DNA of 64,000 nt from Thamnaconus septentrionalis. Lineage: Eukaryota; Chordata; Actinopteri; Tetraodontiformes; Monacanthidae. How positions within the stretch are numbered: position 1 is the stretch's first letter; each line of letters starts with the position of its first letter. Positions 23,235 to 35,269 of the stretch are shown here, one piece after another. Both the position numbers and the translations under genes were made by a program. The notes beneath the pieces are model-generated. The model saw only the letters and a program-made list of their open reading frames with translations. It made no database searches and was not told the DNA's origin. The stretch spans positions 10,760,001-10,824,000 of the forward strand of contig CM020516.1 in NCBI GenBank assembly GCA_009823395.1, in the 5' to 3' direction.

Positions 23235-23325
23235 GGGCAAAGGATTGGTGATTTCATGCAAAAGACAATGCAATGTTGATTTCATATCCGTGGAGGGATG
23301 ACTAGGTGGAGGATGTGGTGTGTGT

Positions 23326-23327
<2 letters not shown>

Positions 23328-23382
<55 letters not shown>
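23328..23382. repeat. (GT)27 microsatellite
   Basis: Perfect 55-bp GT tract able to pair with 23185-23232 in RNA or in a cruciform. Confidence 0.98.
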
Positions 23383-23385
<3 letters not shown>

Positions 23386-24845
23386 TCGGCTCACAGCTTG
23401 GCTCAAATTCAGAATTTACAGACGCGTCTGTCACTGCTGCCGCCGCCGCTGCCGCACGACGCCGACTCGCAGATTAGCGAGATATTGGGCAACAGCCTCG
23501 AGATGTTGTTGGTCACACCCCCCTTTCCCTCCCCCCTCCCCTACACGCCCTCCCCACCCCACCGCCTCAATAAACCTCTCCTCCTCCCGCCAGCCCTCCC
23601 CTTTCCCTCCACCCCTCCCCCCTCCCTCCCTCCTCCGCCCTCCAAAATATGTCTGAGTCAGACAGGGGAAACGTGTGATGCCCTCACGTGCGTCTCCAAC
23701 AATGTCAACACATGCCGCTCGGCTTTTCCCCTCTCGGCTCGGCCGCCCGGTTGGTCGCTCGGTCGCTCGGTCGGTCGGACGGCGGCGGAGGCCACACAGC
23801 CCCACATCTGAGACAACTGCTTGCTTTATGCGATTTGAATTGATTGTGTTTGCATGGGTTAGTGCAAGGAAACACCTTGCAAATGCACAGGAAAGCAAGA
23901 AAAAATACACACAGTTCAAAGCACAGCCGTCACCATGGTACCATTATAAAACTATGAAACTGGCCATGAAATGACTGGACAAATAAAACGACTCAACTTT
24001 TTCTGACTGGACGCACAACACAGAGAACATTCAAAATATTGAATGACATGTATGGCGAGGCAACACAATAGTGAGTTAAGTTAAGCTGTGTTACGCTGAC
24101 TGGAGGAATTCCTGGACTTTCTCAAGGCAGCTCATGCAACAGGAACGACAGAAAACATTTGCGCTCACGAAAGCGTGACATTGTCAAACTGCACTATGCC
24201 CTGAAACTGGAAAACAGACAAAGAGCAACCTACAAGTATCCTGTTGTTTTTATTTCAGTCTGCTTCTTTTTCCAAATCAGGATGTTAGCAAGTTAAAGGC
24301 ACTTCCTGCTCTCGTATGACAGCAGGCTAGCACCGTCACATCAGCCATCGCCATCAGCCGTGTAGGAAGCACAGCTGAGGATGGCAGGATTACATTGATA
24401 ATACTTGGTCTTTGAACACTTCAAGAAATCGGGCAAATCAGAGCTTCTCATCGGCGTTTCATCATCCGGGGGAACCGAAAGGACAAATTCAATCTCTGCA
24501 ATCACATTTTTTTTTTTAGACGCTTTCAGTCTGAGGCCCAAAGTGAGTCAGCAGGACTCGAGAGGGAATGTGGGAGTTACATTCAACGTGGCTCATCCAG
24601 CTTCTTGTCACCGAGGTATCAAACAGCGTTTTTGGAAAGGCAGAAATAAATAGAGCCTCGGATCTCCACCAATCTGACGCCTCTTCACTCGTGGCTAATA
24701 ACTTTGACATTTTTTCTTAACGTATTAGCTTATCACCGCTACATCCAAAGTACGCAACGCGATCGCTATTCGGACCATTGCTCCAAGTCTTGAAGAATAG
24801 TTAAAAAAAAACAATATGTATCATAAAACACTGGTACCCATCGCT
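23383..24845. other. Non-coding sequence
   Basis: A CT-rich pyrimidine run at 23515-23645 and a GGTC/GCTC run near 23752-23778. The rest is complex. No exon or RNA gene recognised. Confidence 0.5.
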
Positions 24846-24849
24846 GTTG

Positions 24850-25060
24850 CGTCAATACCGTTGGCCGGCTAATTAAAGAGGCCTGGGAGCCAATGATAAA
24901 CATTGTTTGGAGGCTGATCCCTGGCAGGCGCCGAGCACTGCATCACCGCTGTCTCCGGAATACACCCGATTAGCCCGCTCTCATTACTGATATGATAAAC
25001 GACGGCTTCCACCGCAGCGTGGGTTCGCGGGGAGGAGGTACATGTAGCAGGCGGGGAGGT
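24850..25060. promoter_or_regulatory. Conserved-element-like island
   Basis: It contains GGCTAATTAAAGAGG, CCAATGATAAACATTG (forkhead-like) and ACTGATATGATAAACG, with no simple repeats over 200 bp. Developmental enhancer is an inference from site content. Confidence 0.25.
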
Positions 25061-25456
25061 TAGAAAAACACAACGCAACACAATAACCCTGGAGTGGGCG
25101 GGAGACGAGGGAGTATACACCTTTTAATTCAGTAATTAATAGTGACCAAGTGTTTTGAGATTGGACAAGAGGCGAGTAGGACATCAGTTGGCTTCTCATG
25201 ACTACTTAACACCAAACAACAAAAAACCCAACAACCAACTTTTAATTGCTCGATATCGAGTTGTGCAGTTTGCCAAGTGTCGCACTGGAGTCTGACCACC
25301 GTTTGAGACATCCTGAAATGTAGTTTTCTTCGTTCCAATTGGTGGGAGACGTGATTAACAGGTGTAGCAAGACGACGACTCCGGTCAAGCTTAATCTGTT
25401 TCAAATTTCAACTGAACTCTCCAATATATTATTATCAAAATATTGGTCCAGAAAGA

Positions 25457-25563
25457 GGGCGATGTATTGGTGCAGTGGTTAGCACTGTGGTCTCACACTG
25501 CCGCAAGAAGGTCGCGGGTTCGATTGCGGGCCTGGGACCTTTCTGAGTGGAGTTTGCATGTTG
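25457..25563 (+). mobile_element. V-SINE/DANA-type tRNA-derived SINE, 3'-truncated
   Basis: Pol III A box TGGTGCAGTGG at 25468-25478 and B box GGTTCGATTGC at 25517-25527, 38 bp apart, in a tRNA-like head with GTGGTCTCAC and CAAGAAGGTCGCGGG. This is followed by the conserved centre of vertebrate V-SINEs, TTTCTGAGTGGAGTTTGCATGTT at 25540-25562, written here as its first 20 bases TTTCTGAGTGGAGTTTGCAT plus GTT. Similarity stops there, so the LINE-related tail is lost. It is a relic, not a tRNA gene. Confidence 0.85.
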
Positions 25564-26285
25564 CACAAGCTAAATGCAGCGACTGTTGAACAATCGGACC
25601 AGTAAACAATCACGCGTTCGGTTCATTTGAGCGGCAGCTACGCCAGCAGACGCCAAAGTCTTATCCACAATTTGTGTGTTTCCAAACCTCGTCCCTCCCT
25701 GTTTCTGTCCCCTCGGCTCGGCTCGGGCACCACAAACCCGCCTTTCCACACAGTCGGTGTGTTGGCACAGAGGTTTCAAACAAGCCCCTTTATCTGAGCC
25801 GCCCAGGCGGGGAAAATGAAAGGGATGTCAGCGCTTAGAACCCTGGGAAAGTGCCTGCCTGATTCTGACTGCCGGTGTCAAAACTGAGCGGGCTGGAGTT
25901 CGCAGGGCCTGGTAGAGGGAATTGGACTTTCCTCCCGTCACGGAGCGACGTCGGAGAAAAATGCTGCAAAACAGTCTTAAGAGTGGGTGCGGCGGAGCTG
26001 AAGATAACACACAAATATAGCTTCATTAACAGACCAAAGGCACAAGTGAGTGGAGGTGGTGGTGGTGGTGCTGGTGAGGGGGAGGGTTGAGAGAGAGAGA
26101 AAAAAAAAAAAGATGTCTTGTGTGCAGCCTCTCTCCGGGTCTGCAGAGACACTCATTTGCATGCAATATGCGCCGCGGCGGAGAAAAATGAAAGCCGCCG
26201 TTCCATCATCTCGCACATTTCAGCCTTTTGCACTCGGCGCATGTGTCGGAATTAGCATTAACGCGGGAGCGGATATTGCTCGGAT
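25564..26285. other. Non-coding sequence
   Basis: Ordinary complex sequence with a GGT run near 26055 and an A12 run near 26100. No gene recognised. Confidence 0.5.
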
Positions 26286-26286
26286 C

Positions 26287-26330
26287 CCTCTCTCTCTCTC
26301 TTTCTCTCTCTCCCTCTCTCTCTCTCTCTG
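26287..26330. repeat. (CT)n repeat
   Basis: CT run with TTT and CCC interruptions, followed by a C-rich tract to about 26370. Confidence 0.93.
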
Positions 26331-26384
26331 TCGCCCCGCCCCCCCCCCCAACCCCACCCCACCCCCGCCTTATAAGCGGCGTCG

Positions 26385-26700
26385 CGGGCGATGAATAAAC
26401 GCTGCCCCTTTGCATTTAGCGGATCCCAGTTAATTTAGTCTGTCGGAAAACAAGGAAGCATGTATCCCTGGAGGCCGCGCCAGGGAGACGATCCCGGCCG
26501 CCGTCAGAGAGCGTTCGCTATCGCTCTCCATCTCCCCCCCCCCTTACACCCTCCAACACAGCCTCCGCCAGAAAATCTGCAAGAGACGCCGCCGCCGCCG
26601 ATGGCGAAGCGGGCGATCGGTCCGCGGCAGCAATGACACGGGAAGCGTTTTGCAGGGGAATTATCTGGAGTTAAAGACGTTAAAAGCCATTAGCGGAGGG
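26385..26700. promoter_or_regulatory. Conserved-element-like island
   Basis: CCTTTGCATTTAGCGG and CCAGTTAATTTAGTC occur in the left part. GAGAGCG/CGCTCTC hairpin arms lie near 26506-26529. GGAATTATCTGG and AAAGCCATTAGCGG occur in the right part. Repeat-poor apart from a C-run near 26533. Confidence 0.22.
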
Positions 26701-26704
26701 AGGG

Positions 26705-28555
26705 GAAAAACACACACACGCCGAGCTGATGGTAACTTAAGTGGATCGAAAATGAATTGACTGCCAATCAGGCAAAACGCAATATTGCAACATTCTAAGG
26801 TCCTGGTGATGACGTGGATATTTTTGACCATTAAGAGATGCATTTAGCCCTTTGTTAACAGCATCCCTCAGAGAGAATCAACCAAAGCTTCCACGTTTGA
26901 AAGGGGATTTGATGCCCTTTGTGACGTCCAAACAGCCAAGAGCCTGGACCACATGTTGCAGCGCAGAGCTTCTCCACGGTGCACCGAGCAAAAGGAGAGA
27001 AGGAGAAGTAACGGGTGAACTTTTCTCATTTCTTGGCGGCTTCATCGACACTCCCACTACTGTCGGAGAGCATTAGTAGAAGTGAGTGTTGCGCAATGGC
27101 ATCCGGTTCAGTTTCGGCCAGGAATTCCCATCAGCTGCTGGGATTTGCATGCATTCAACAACAACAACAAGAGGACAGGGTACTGCAAGAGCAAAACGAC
27201 AACGCCACATTGCAAAGTTCCAAAACGAAAAAATACCCACAAAAACAACAACAACAAAAGCCTCACAAACAGTTGAAGGGCACTGAGGAGGAAGTGGCGG
27301 CTGCAGTCGGTACCAGATGAGAGGTGGAACGGCAGACCCACTGACCCAGCATGAAGAGGGAGCGGGGACTAATTAGTGACTGTACTTACAACTGAAAGCA
27401 AGAGCTGAGCGAGCTGAGCTGAGGAGGAGCGGTGGTGGTGGTGGTGGTGCTGGACGCACACAAAAGACACACACACACACACACAGAAAGCACACAGTTG
27501 GAGGATGAGGACAAAGAGTTTGTTTAGCTTAAACAGGATTTACAAGCCAAACAGACACACGCCAACGCCGCTCACTCGCACACACAGACGCACACAGACA
27601 CAGACACACTATCTCTTTTCTTCTTCGTGTCTAGAAACCTCTGCCGCTGCCCCCCACACACACACACACACTCTCTCTGTCTGCCTCGCCAACACATCGA
27701 GACTGCGAGGATTTCATCAGCGGCAGGGAGGAAACAAAAAACTAAGAAAAAAAAGAGGGAGAGGAGGAATAAAAAGTGAGGCTAATTGGTCGCGATGGAG
27801 AGAAGTCTTGAGTGCAGGCGGCAGCGGCGGTGGCGGGAGGGTGAGTGGATGGAGGGATGGAGGGACGGAGGGAGGGATGGAACACTGTGTTCCTCCAGCG
27901 TGGGGCTCCGACGGCTCATATTGTTCCTCGTGGGGGCCGTGTTGTCATTTATGATTCAAGGGCCGCAGCCAGTCGGCGGACCGCCGTGACGCCGCCCGCC
28001 TCTCCGGGAACGTCAAATCAAACATACATGAGACGGTGACAGCGGCGGTCCGGCAACTTTCTCCACCTCCCGCCCAGCGTCTCAAGGTTGCAGCTGGACG
28101 GGGGGAGCAGAAGTTGATCTGGTCGTTTTCAACAACCGTCGAGGTGGAGGCGAAGGAGGAGGAGGAGGAGGAGGAGGTTCGGCCGCCGGAGGCTTACGAG
28201 GACCTGAGTGCGTCTGTTCCCCAAATCTTTTATTTGTTTTGGCAAAAGGGGGAGGTGGTGGAGGGGAAGGGGGTTCTGCTGAGTGCAGCTGCACCACCCT
28301 GTTCCACACAACTTGGGAGCAGCAGCAGCAGCAGCAGAAGGGCAAACGAAGCGGCGCTGAGGGAAACTCAAGAGCTAATTTGCGAGAGCAAACGCTTGGA
28401 GAGGAAACAACGCTGGACTACAATGTTGTTTTTTTGTCCTTAACATACCTGGCAGTGCACTATGGAGGGGAAATGAGTGAGAATTTGCTTGGTTTTATTG
28501 AGAGGCGTTATGTAACTTTATTTGGAAAGTGCCAGAAGCAGCAGTATTTTAGGTT
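26705..28555. other. Non-coding, microsatellite-rich sequence
   Basis: Contains CAA-rich stretches (27155-27260), GGT (27431-27449), AC (27467-27484, 27655-27671), a GGAT/GGAC run (27845-27880), GAG (28148-28178) and CAG (28318-28338). ATTTGCAT octamer at 27143-27150. The frames of 100-149 codons are repeat-driven. Confidence 0.5.
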
Positions 28556-28559
28556 CAAG

Positions 28560-28830
28560 TTCCAATATTGAACCTTTTCAGATGATTTAAGATCATTCTC
28601 AAGCCAGAGTCTGGTAGAGAAGCCTTGTGCATTGTGTAGTTAGCCCTCTGTTTACAGCCTCCTGCAAAAAAAACAGGGGTTTTAGCTTTTGACTCCCTCC
28701 TTAAATATGTTTTTGTAGCTTCCACATGTTCTGTAAGGGACAAATACAAGTCCAAGTGTGAAACCAACATACCTAGTGACCTTTGTGACATCACAAAGAG
28801 CCGATTTCAGGGAACCTTGACAGCACACAC
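28560..28830 (-). repeat. Palindrome-bearing interspersed repeat, copy 2 (inverted)
   Basis: It has the CTTTGTGACATCACAAAG palindrome at 28781-28798 and TTAGCCCTCTGTTTACAGCC at 28640-28659, the reverse complement of the CTGTAAACAGAGGGCTAA landmark in copies 1 and 3. Between them is a T-rich stretch ending TTTTTTTGCAG (minus strand), matching the TTTTTTTACAG of copy 3. Diverged but clearly the same family. Confidence 0.6.
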
Positions 28831-31800
28831 GGACAGTATTCTCCTGTATACTTCACCGACAGCCTGGGGAAACTTTCTTATGTATTAACTATTGTTACAT
28901 AACATCAGTATTAGGGAGAGTGACTTTTGCAGAAACCGAGTGCCTGCACACGTGCCACATCTTTTATTCAGACTCCCCAAAATCCCAGTCCTTCCTGAGT
29001 GCCTGACATTCCTAAACAGAACCACAGTCTACCGGCTGCACCGTCCCGGGCCGGCGTCCACCACCCGACCCTCCGCCTACAGCTCCACCTCCTCTTCCTC
29101 CTCCTCCTCCCCAATTCCACCGTCGAACCCTTCCTGTTTGTTGTTGATGTTTATTCGAGGATGATTCACAAAGAACCCTCTGACCGTCAGAAGGATTCCT
29201 GAAGCGGAGCCGCGACAGGCGTGTGGTGCCGCTGAGGTTTCCTCATCCCGGCCGGCAGCCCCCCATGTTAGTCTGCATTTGGCTCGCTGCACCAAACTGA
29301 TGTCATCACACTCAGTCACCGGGGGTTTTAGCCGGGGTGTTGCACATTTCTCTGCATTAGTTGCGCCGTATTTACCCAGTTAGAGGGGGCTTAGCTGCAG
29401 ACTTGTGGGTGGAATGACAACAGCGCTCGCGTCTGACACAAGTGAGTCACAAACCTCGGCCCCCTGAAAAAACCTCAACATCAGAAGTTGTTGTGAAGTC
29501 TCACCAAGCCCCCGATCTGAAAAATGACACTTTTTATAATAAAAATAAATAAATACTTTGCTCTCAGGCTGCACAAGTGTTTCCCTTATTAAGAAAAACC
29601 TGAAAATAGGCATAATCAGAAACAAAGCCCGAGTCTGGATGATTTCTTTTTTTTTTTGCAGAGTTGCTGCCAAGACGAACCACAAGTGAGACAGAGGAGA
29701 GAGACGGAGATGGAAACAAAGACCGACTTCTAGCTCGGGACATGAGTGGGTGGGTGGGTTTGGGCTGACGGCGAGACACCAGACGACAGGAATCCATGTC
29801 CAACGTTTGCGACGACGGCGTCCCCCCCTCCACACCCCCACTTCGAAAGCAACAGCGAGCGCGCTGATGAAATGTCAAGTCCGTCAAAACAGTCATTAAC
29901 GTTCCACCAGGTTTTGAAACCACGTGGACAGACGGGAGGCTCTGTCGACACTCAATGTAATCACTATTAGTTTCCTGCTTCGCAGGAGTGCCAAGTAAGG
30001 GACTTCATTGCACTGCTCAGTGAATATCATCTGCAGGACATCATGACAGGGCATCCAGAACGCAGCTGCAGGTGACTCTGACATGACTGCAGCGTCTCCT
30101 CCAAAACTGATGGGCCAGTCATGAAGAGGAAAAGCTGCAGCGAGGGCTGTTTACTCCCAATCTCAGTACATTAAATCCAGATGCAGACAGCATCATAACA
30201 GCTGAATAAGATGAATCTGTCCATTAACCGCGTTGTTATGCAGCTGAGACCAAAAAGAAAATAAAAAAATAAATCTGCTGCGATGGAAATGTACAACTGC
30301 AACTCCTGTCGCCTCGCAGCATATTCCCGCAATCGCCTCCCTCAATGCTGCAGCGAGGAGGGCATGAGACTAGCACCCGGCTCCTTCCTGGTGGAGCCTT
30401 TTAAAAATGAAAAATCTCCAACTTGATTTCTTAAAAGGTGACTCTCCCAGAGCTTTTAGTCCGTTTTGTGAATCAGACACTGTGTCTTATCTCAGAGCCT
30501 GGCTGGCTGGCTGGCTGGTTGCAAAGAGGCCCCATGAGGAACAACGGAAGGAAAGAAAACTTGCACACACACACACACACGCACACACTTCCAAGTTCCA
30601 AACAGTTGCAGATGGTTTTAATTTCTCGGCCCCGTTCTTTCACAATTTATCAGGTAACCTGCTCTCAGCGAGCGGCTTTGTTTTGCTGCTAACGCTCGGC
30701 AAAGATGACTTATAACGCTAATTTAGGGCAAAGCGCGTGCGTGTGCGGGTGCGTGCGTGCTTGGTGCGCACACGCATTGCACAAAACCCTCTCATTAACG
30801 GCGGGGTAGGCTGACAAGTGTTGCTGCCGAAAACAATTTCATTACATCACCGATTTCAATTAGCAACAAAAAGGAAGACGAGACACTGGAGGGTGAGCAC
30901 AGCACACGTAACACATACACACACACACAATATGTTTACACGCACACTGCCGGAGCCACACAAGAGGGAGAACGGACACAATAACGCAGGGCACCTGCAA
31001 TCCCGTGCAATACTTCTGTAAGCACGGCAGACTGCGTTTGCACCGCCGCGTCACAACAGAAGAAACAACTGGCTGCGACTTGAAGGGAGGCATCTCAGGG
31101 AGAAAAAGCACTTTGAGGTGTTTTTTTTTTTAATAGGATGGTGGTGACGATGGCGTGGCTTGTTTTCTTACCAGCACAATGAAGGCAGCAGCAGTCGCTG
31201 GTTTAATGGTTGAATATGGCACTGAGTATTTTAGGGGATCCCCCCTCTCCCACTGCCCAACAAAAGGGGGTCCGCTTCATAGCTCGCCCTTCTTTTTAAA
31301 CTCCGGCGCCTCTGACTTAGCGAGTCTATTTTTTAACCCCACCACCCTCCCTTGCCAAAGTTTAGCAGGGTGCACATTAATGAAAGAGCGTCAGTCTCCT
31401 CCTCCTCCTCCTGCTGCTGCAGCAGGGAGCCCCCTCTCTTGTGGAGCTCTGCCCCGGCTGGCCTCATATCCAGATGGGAGGAATTTTTACGGGGAGGGTC
31501 CAACCACCACCACCACCACCAGACCACCAGACTCTGGGCCGGTGGGAGGGGTGGAGGGAGTGCAGCTCGTCCATACTCGGCTACTACTTCAGCGGACAGA
31601 CGTCTGACACTCTCTCACGTATAATCTGTCCCTTAATTGCATGTTTGTGCAAGCAAAGCTGAAGTTTACACGGCCGCTTGGGTTCACTTGAGCCCCCTAC
31701 TTGAGACCCATTGGGGAGAGGTGTGTGGGGGGGGCTTGAAGGGTCCCACTGACCTTAAATTGGGAGATGTGTGCGCAATCATGCTCTCCCTCTCCACCAA

Positions 31801-32455
31801 ATGGGCCCCCTGAGAGGATGCAATCACTGCATTTATTCCATTTCATTTTAAACAAGGTGGCACCACAAGAGTGGCCTGTGTTTGGCGCGCGTGCGTGAGC
31901 ATTCCAACAGGTAAAGGCGGCAGCGCCTCTAATAGTCAACAGAGCTTGATAGCTCAGTGACACACATTCGCAGCTTAGCGTCGAGAGCCCGATGCCATCA
32001 GCTGATCGACCGCATTCACGCACGCAAGCGAGCAAGCGAGCAAGCAGGCGAGGGAGCGTTCGCTCAGCCAGCCCGCAGTGAGAGCCACCCTCGTCCCTAC
32101 CTGGTGTCTCCGCACTGCAGGGCGCACCGACCGACCCCTGCGCCACCCGCGTCTACGACCACGACGACGGTGGTGGTGGTGGTGATGGTGATAAACACAC
32201 ACACGCCGGGAAAAGGTGCCCTGGATGCGGCTCTCTCCTCTCCTCCACCCCCCTCCAGCCCGTCCCTCTCTCCCTGCCTGCCTGCCTGCCTCCCTCCCTC
32301 CCCGGCCAGCACAGCCAGCACAGCCAGCACAGGCAGCCTCCCGCCGCCCCTCCTGGCACGGGTTCATGAGCGGCTGTTAAAGGTTTCCAGGAGGTCAGCC
32401 TATTGTTAGCGGGTTAGTATCCGTCCAGCGGGAGGCGAACCCCCGTCCACAGCCG

Positions 32456-32456
<1 letters not shown>
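28831..32456. other. Non-coding sequence
   Basis: No supported exon. Contains CTC near 29090-29111, a T-run near 29648, GGCT at 30499-30519, AC at 30564-30581 and 30917-30930, CTC/CTG near 31397-31423, CCA at 31503-31522, GGT near 32169-32186, CCTG near 32275-32292 and three CAGCACAGC-type 9-bp units near 32307-32333. The frames of about 150 codons at 31155-31607 and 31957-32409 have no family match that I can recognise. Confidence 0.5.

Positions 32457-32487
<31 letters not shown>
32457..32487. repeat. (AC)15 microsatellite
   Basis: Perfect AC tract just left of a CpG-rich block. Confidence 0.97.
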
Positions 32488-32490
<3 letters not shown>

Positions 32491-32539
32491 CGGCCGAGAC
32501 CCCCCGCCCCCCTCCAACCTCGCCAAAAATAACGATTTT

Positions 32540-32930
32540 TAAAAAACTTACTTCCAGCTAGCGGGGGTCGTCTAGGCGCCGTTCCGCCGTATTGTCTCTC
32601 CCCGAAACCTCGTGTTGTGTTGTTTCTTCTTCTACGCCGCCGCTCCGTCTCTCCGCTCACACACACATACACACGGGCACACACGCACGCACGCAGGAGA
32701 ACAACAGACGACAGCCAGAGCCTTCAGAGACAGTGTGTGAGTGACTGACTGACTGAATCAACTACCGTAGAGCACGGCAAGTTGAAGTGTCAGATTACAC
32801 TGGCTATTCAGTTACCACCACGGAGGGGAGCCGCGGTCGGCGCCAAAACGCGGCCTAGATTCCGACGCGGAAGGACACCCGAGCGAAGAGGGGGAGGGGG
32901 AGGAGGAGGAGGAACGACGCGCTAACTGGC
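32540..32930. promoter_or_regulatory. CpG-rich block, possible start region
   Basis: CpG clusters at 32558-32610 and 32821-32885 (for example CCGCGGTCGGCGCC). A CA/CG run and a GACT run near 32740-32755 sit between them. No TATA or CCAAT box is evident. Either strand could be the transcribed one; no exon-intron boundary is supported. Confidence 0.25.
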
Positions 32931-32957
32931 TACTGCTTTTGTCTGCTGCTGTTGCTG

Positions 32958-32959
<2 letters not shown>

Positions 32960-33015
<56 letters not shown>
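32960..33015. repeat. (GT)28 microsatellite
   Basis: Perfect 56-bp GT tract facing a CA tract at 33110-33135 across 94 bp. Confidence 0.98.
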
Positions 33016-33016
<1 letters not shown>

Positions 33017-33109
33017 GAAGCCAGCACTTATCTGGTTAAACGCAACGCCACTTCTCTTTATCTGGGGCCGGCGCTTGAGAGCGATACAGTCAGGAAGTAA
33101 ACAAAAGCT

Positions 33110-33135
<26 letters not shown>
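33110..33135. repeat. (CA)13 microsatellite
   Basis: Perfect CA tract ending in CAG, complementary to 32960-33015. Confidence 0.97.
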
Positions 33136-33141
<6 letters not shown>

Positions 33142-33224
33142 GTGTGTTTTAGCGGGGGGGGCTGTGGACACAACAGGCTTTATTACACCTTAACACAGCG
33201 ACGACGACAACAATGAAGGGTGTA

Positions 33225-33560
33225 AAACCCAGGTGTTAAAGCTTCATGTAACAGGATTATCCCAATTAAGTACACATGAACAAAATTGTTTTTTTAGTTT
33301 ATTTGATTGTAAATTATTATTATTATTATTATTGTTATTATTCAGGAAGCTGTTGCTAATATTTTAATTTTAATTTTAACATTATTAAAATAATTTCTAA
33401 TTACACACAATCAATCTCTCAAAGATGTTAAATACGATGCATTTTATATTTAGAATAATAAGTCTATAAAGAATCATTCAAATACTTAATCATTTGTAAT
33501 AGAATGTATTTTTACTCACTGCAGTGTCATAGTATTTAATGACATGACGTGCTTATTACC
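33225..33560. other. AT-rich stretch
   Basis: A/T-rich sequence with (ATT)n at 33316-33340 and three ATTTTA units near 33360-33379. Sharp change from the GC-rich flanks. No gene or transposon end recognised. Confidence 0.6.
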
Positions 33561-33585
33561 TCATTAGTACATTTTTGATACAATC

Positions 33586-33870
33586 TGCGCGCGTGTTTGT
33601 GCGTGCCTGTGTGTGTGCGTGCGTGCGTGCGAGCGTGTGTGTGTGTGCGTGCGTGTGTGTTTCGCTCCAGCTCCAGCTCCTCCTCCAGTGCCTCCAGCTC
33701 CGTGTTTTGCAGACTGCCGCTCTCCGGTGGAAGCCTCGGAATAACAAAGACGTGTTTGAGAGCAGCGGCTGGCTGGGTTGAACGGTGACGTCAAGGAACA
33801 ATGTCTCCCCTCCATAGACATGCACACACACACACACACACACACACGAACGCACGCACGCACGCACACG
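33586..33870. repeat. Inverted repeat made of (GT)/(GCGT) and (AC)/(ACGC) tracts
   Basis: 33613-33647 and 33835-33869 are reverse complements over 35 bp with only two mismatches. They share the same order of GCGT units, a three-base interruption (AGC versus GAA, i.e. TTC on the other strand) and a GT run. The loop is 187 nt and holds CAG/CTC-type sequence. Confidence 0.9.
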
Positions 33871-34146
33871 CCCGCGCGACAGCAGCGGCGGTGCGAGCAC
33901 GCACGCCTGAACACAAGCTCTTCCCTTCTCCCTCCTTTCTAGCCAGTGGCCAGAGGGAGGAGGAGGGCCGCTCGGTTCGCACACTGCATCAGATAGAATC
34001 AGTCAGTCCTCATGTTGTGGCTGCTGCACACTGCATTGCTTCACTTTTTTCTTTTCTTTTTCAGAGCAACAACAACAACAAAAAATAGCACGAAAAAAGC
34101 ACAACGGACCGGCAGATCAGATACTGAAAATAAACTACTGCATTAT

Positions 34147-34163
34147 AAAAAAAAAAAAAAAAA
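34147..34163. repeat. A17 homopolymer
   Basis: Uninterrupted A-run; no retroposon body recognised upstream. Confidence 0.88.
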
Positions 34164-34199
34164 GGGAGTCGTGCTCTGCTCGGCTCGCCTCATTTCCTG

Positions 34200-34345
34200 A
34201 TACATTCAGGTACAAGATCATCAATAAAAAGGTGACGAGATTAGCTGGCCCCTGAGAAGGTAATTCAACAATTTCCCTCCACATAATTTCATCCGTCCAG
34301 GGGTCAAATTCCTGTCAGCAGCTCCCGCTCGTCTCTTCTGAAGGT
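34200..34345. promoter_or_regulatory. Conserved-element-like island
   Basis: Repeat-free sequence with GATCATCAATAAAAAGG, GAGATTAGCTGG, AAGGTAATTCAACAATT and CATAATTTCATCC. It ends near a GAAGGTAAGA donor-like site. Enhancer-like; an exon end is a weaker alternative. Confidence 0.25.
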
Positions 34346-34349
34346 AAGA

Positions 34350-34729
34350 AATGTTGCTCACTGAGCTTCCTGCCCACGGGGCTCCTCCTCAGAGCACGCA
34401 GTCAGCAGTGAGGCGAAGGGTCCTGGCTGCGGGTTGGAGGGTATCTCTATCTCGCACACAGTGTCTCAAGGACACCTAAGCCCCATGGTATAAGGGAGCT
34501 ATCTGCACCGATGGGTGGGGGGGGGACAAATGCAGCCGCTGACATCACCCGCTCCGGCAGTCACTCATTTTTATTTCGGGAAGGAGGTCGAGCGGTTGGG
34601 GGGGCCGTTTCTTAGCTGGAGATTGGGGGGTGCGTGGTCAATGTAACAGAGCAGCGGAGTTGATCCCCCGCCCCCTCTTCCCCACCTTCCACCCCCTTTC
34701 CATGCGGAAGCGTCTTATACAACCCTCGC
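34350..34729. other. Non-coding sequence
   Basis: Ordinary sequence with G-runs near 34517 and 34600 and a C-rich run at 34666-34700. No gene recognised. Confidence 0.5.
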
Positions 34730-34900
34730 CTGTGCGACGCGGCGCTGCAGCCTGTTATTGATGTTTTTCACCTGCTGTGTTGAATTAGCAGTATCGACGT
34801 GGGCGCCGGGCTTTTTTCGCCTTAAATCCTCCCAGATACGCTCGCGCCTCGGCTGGATCGCTAAAGATTTCAGTTCGGAGGCGCCGCGCATCCAGCTTGC
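34730..34900. promoter_or_regulatory. Conserved-element-like island
   Basis: CCTGTTATTGATGTTTTTCACC, given here as CCTGTTATTGATG followed by a T-run, then TTGAATTAGCAGTATCG. CpG-containing and repeat-poor. Confidence 0.2.
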
Positions 34901-35269
34901 CGAGCTCTAACAGAACGTGTTTTTAATTTTGGTCTCTCGGAAACAAAAAAAAAACATAACCAGGAAACAGTTGCTGCGAGCTGCTCCGAAAGGCCAACAG
35001 AAATAGAGGAAGAAGAAATAGGGGAAGTGACTGCAAGCTTTGCTGCTGCTGCCGCTGCTAAAGTGATTAGCATGACAGCTGCAGTTGTTAGGTTAAACAG
35101 TGCCATGGAGCTAATGTTGTTCTATTGCACCAGCAGGAAGCATTGTGTTACATCTGGCTAATCTGGTTTGTTCATTGCTTCTTTTTTTTTAAGTATGTTC
35201 AATATCTTGCTTTTATCTCGCTTTTTTTTCTGTACATACTTACAAATATTTTATTTTTGTCTATATCTT

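Noticed and set aside
25457..25563. tRNA gene
   Set aside because: Boxes A and B are present but the stems are not tRNA-like, and the downstream V-domain identifies a SINE.
31155..31607. 150-codon plus-strand frame with Pro/Ala and Thr runs
   Set aside because: Composition follows CTC and CCA repeats; no domain recognised.
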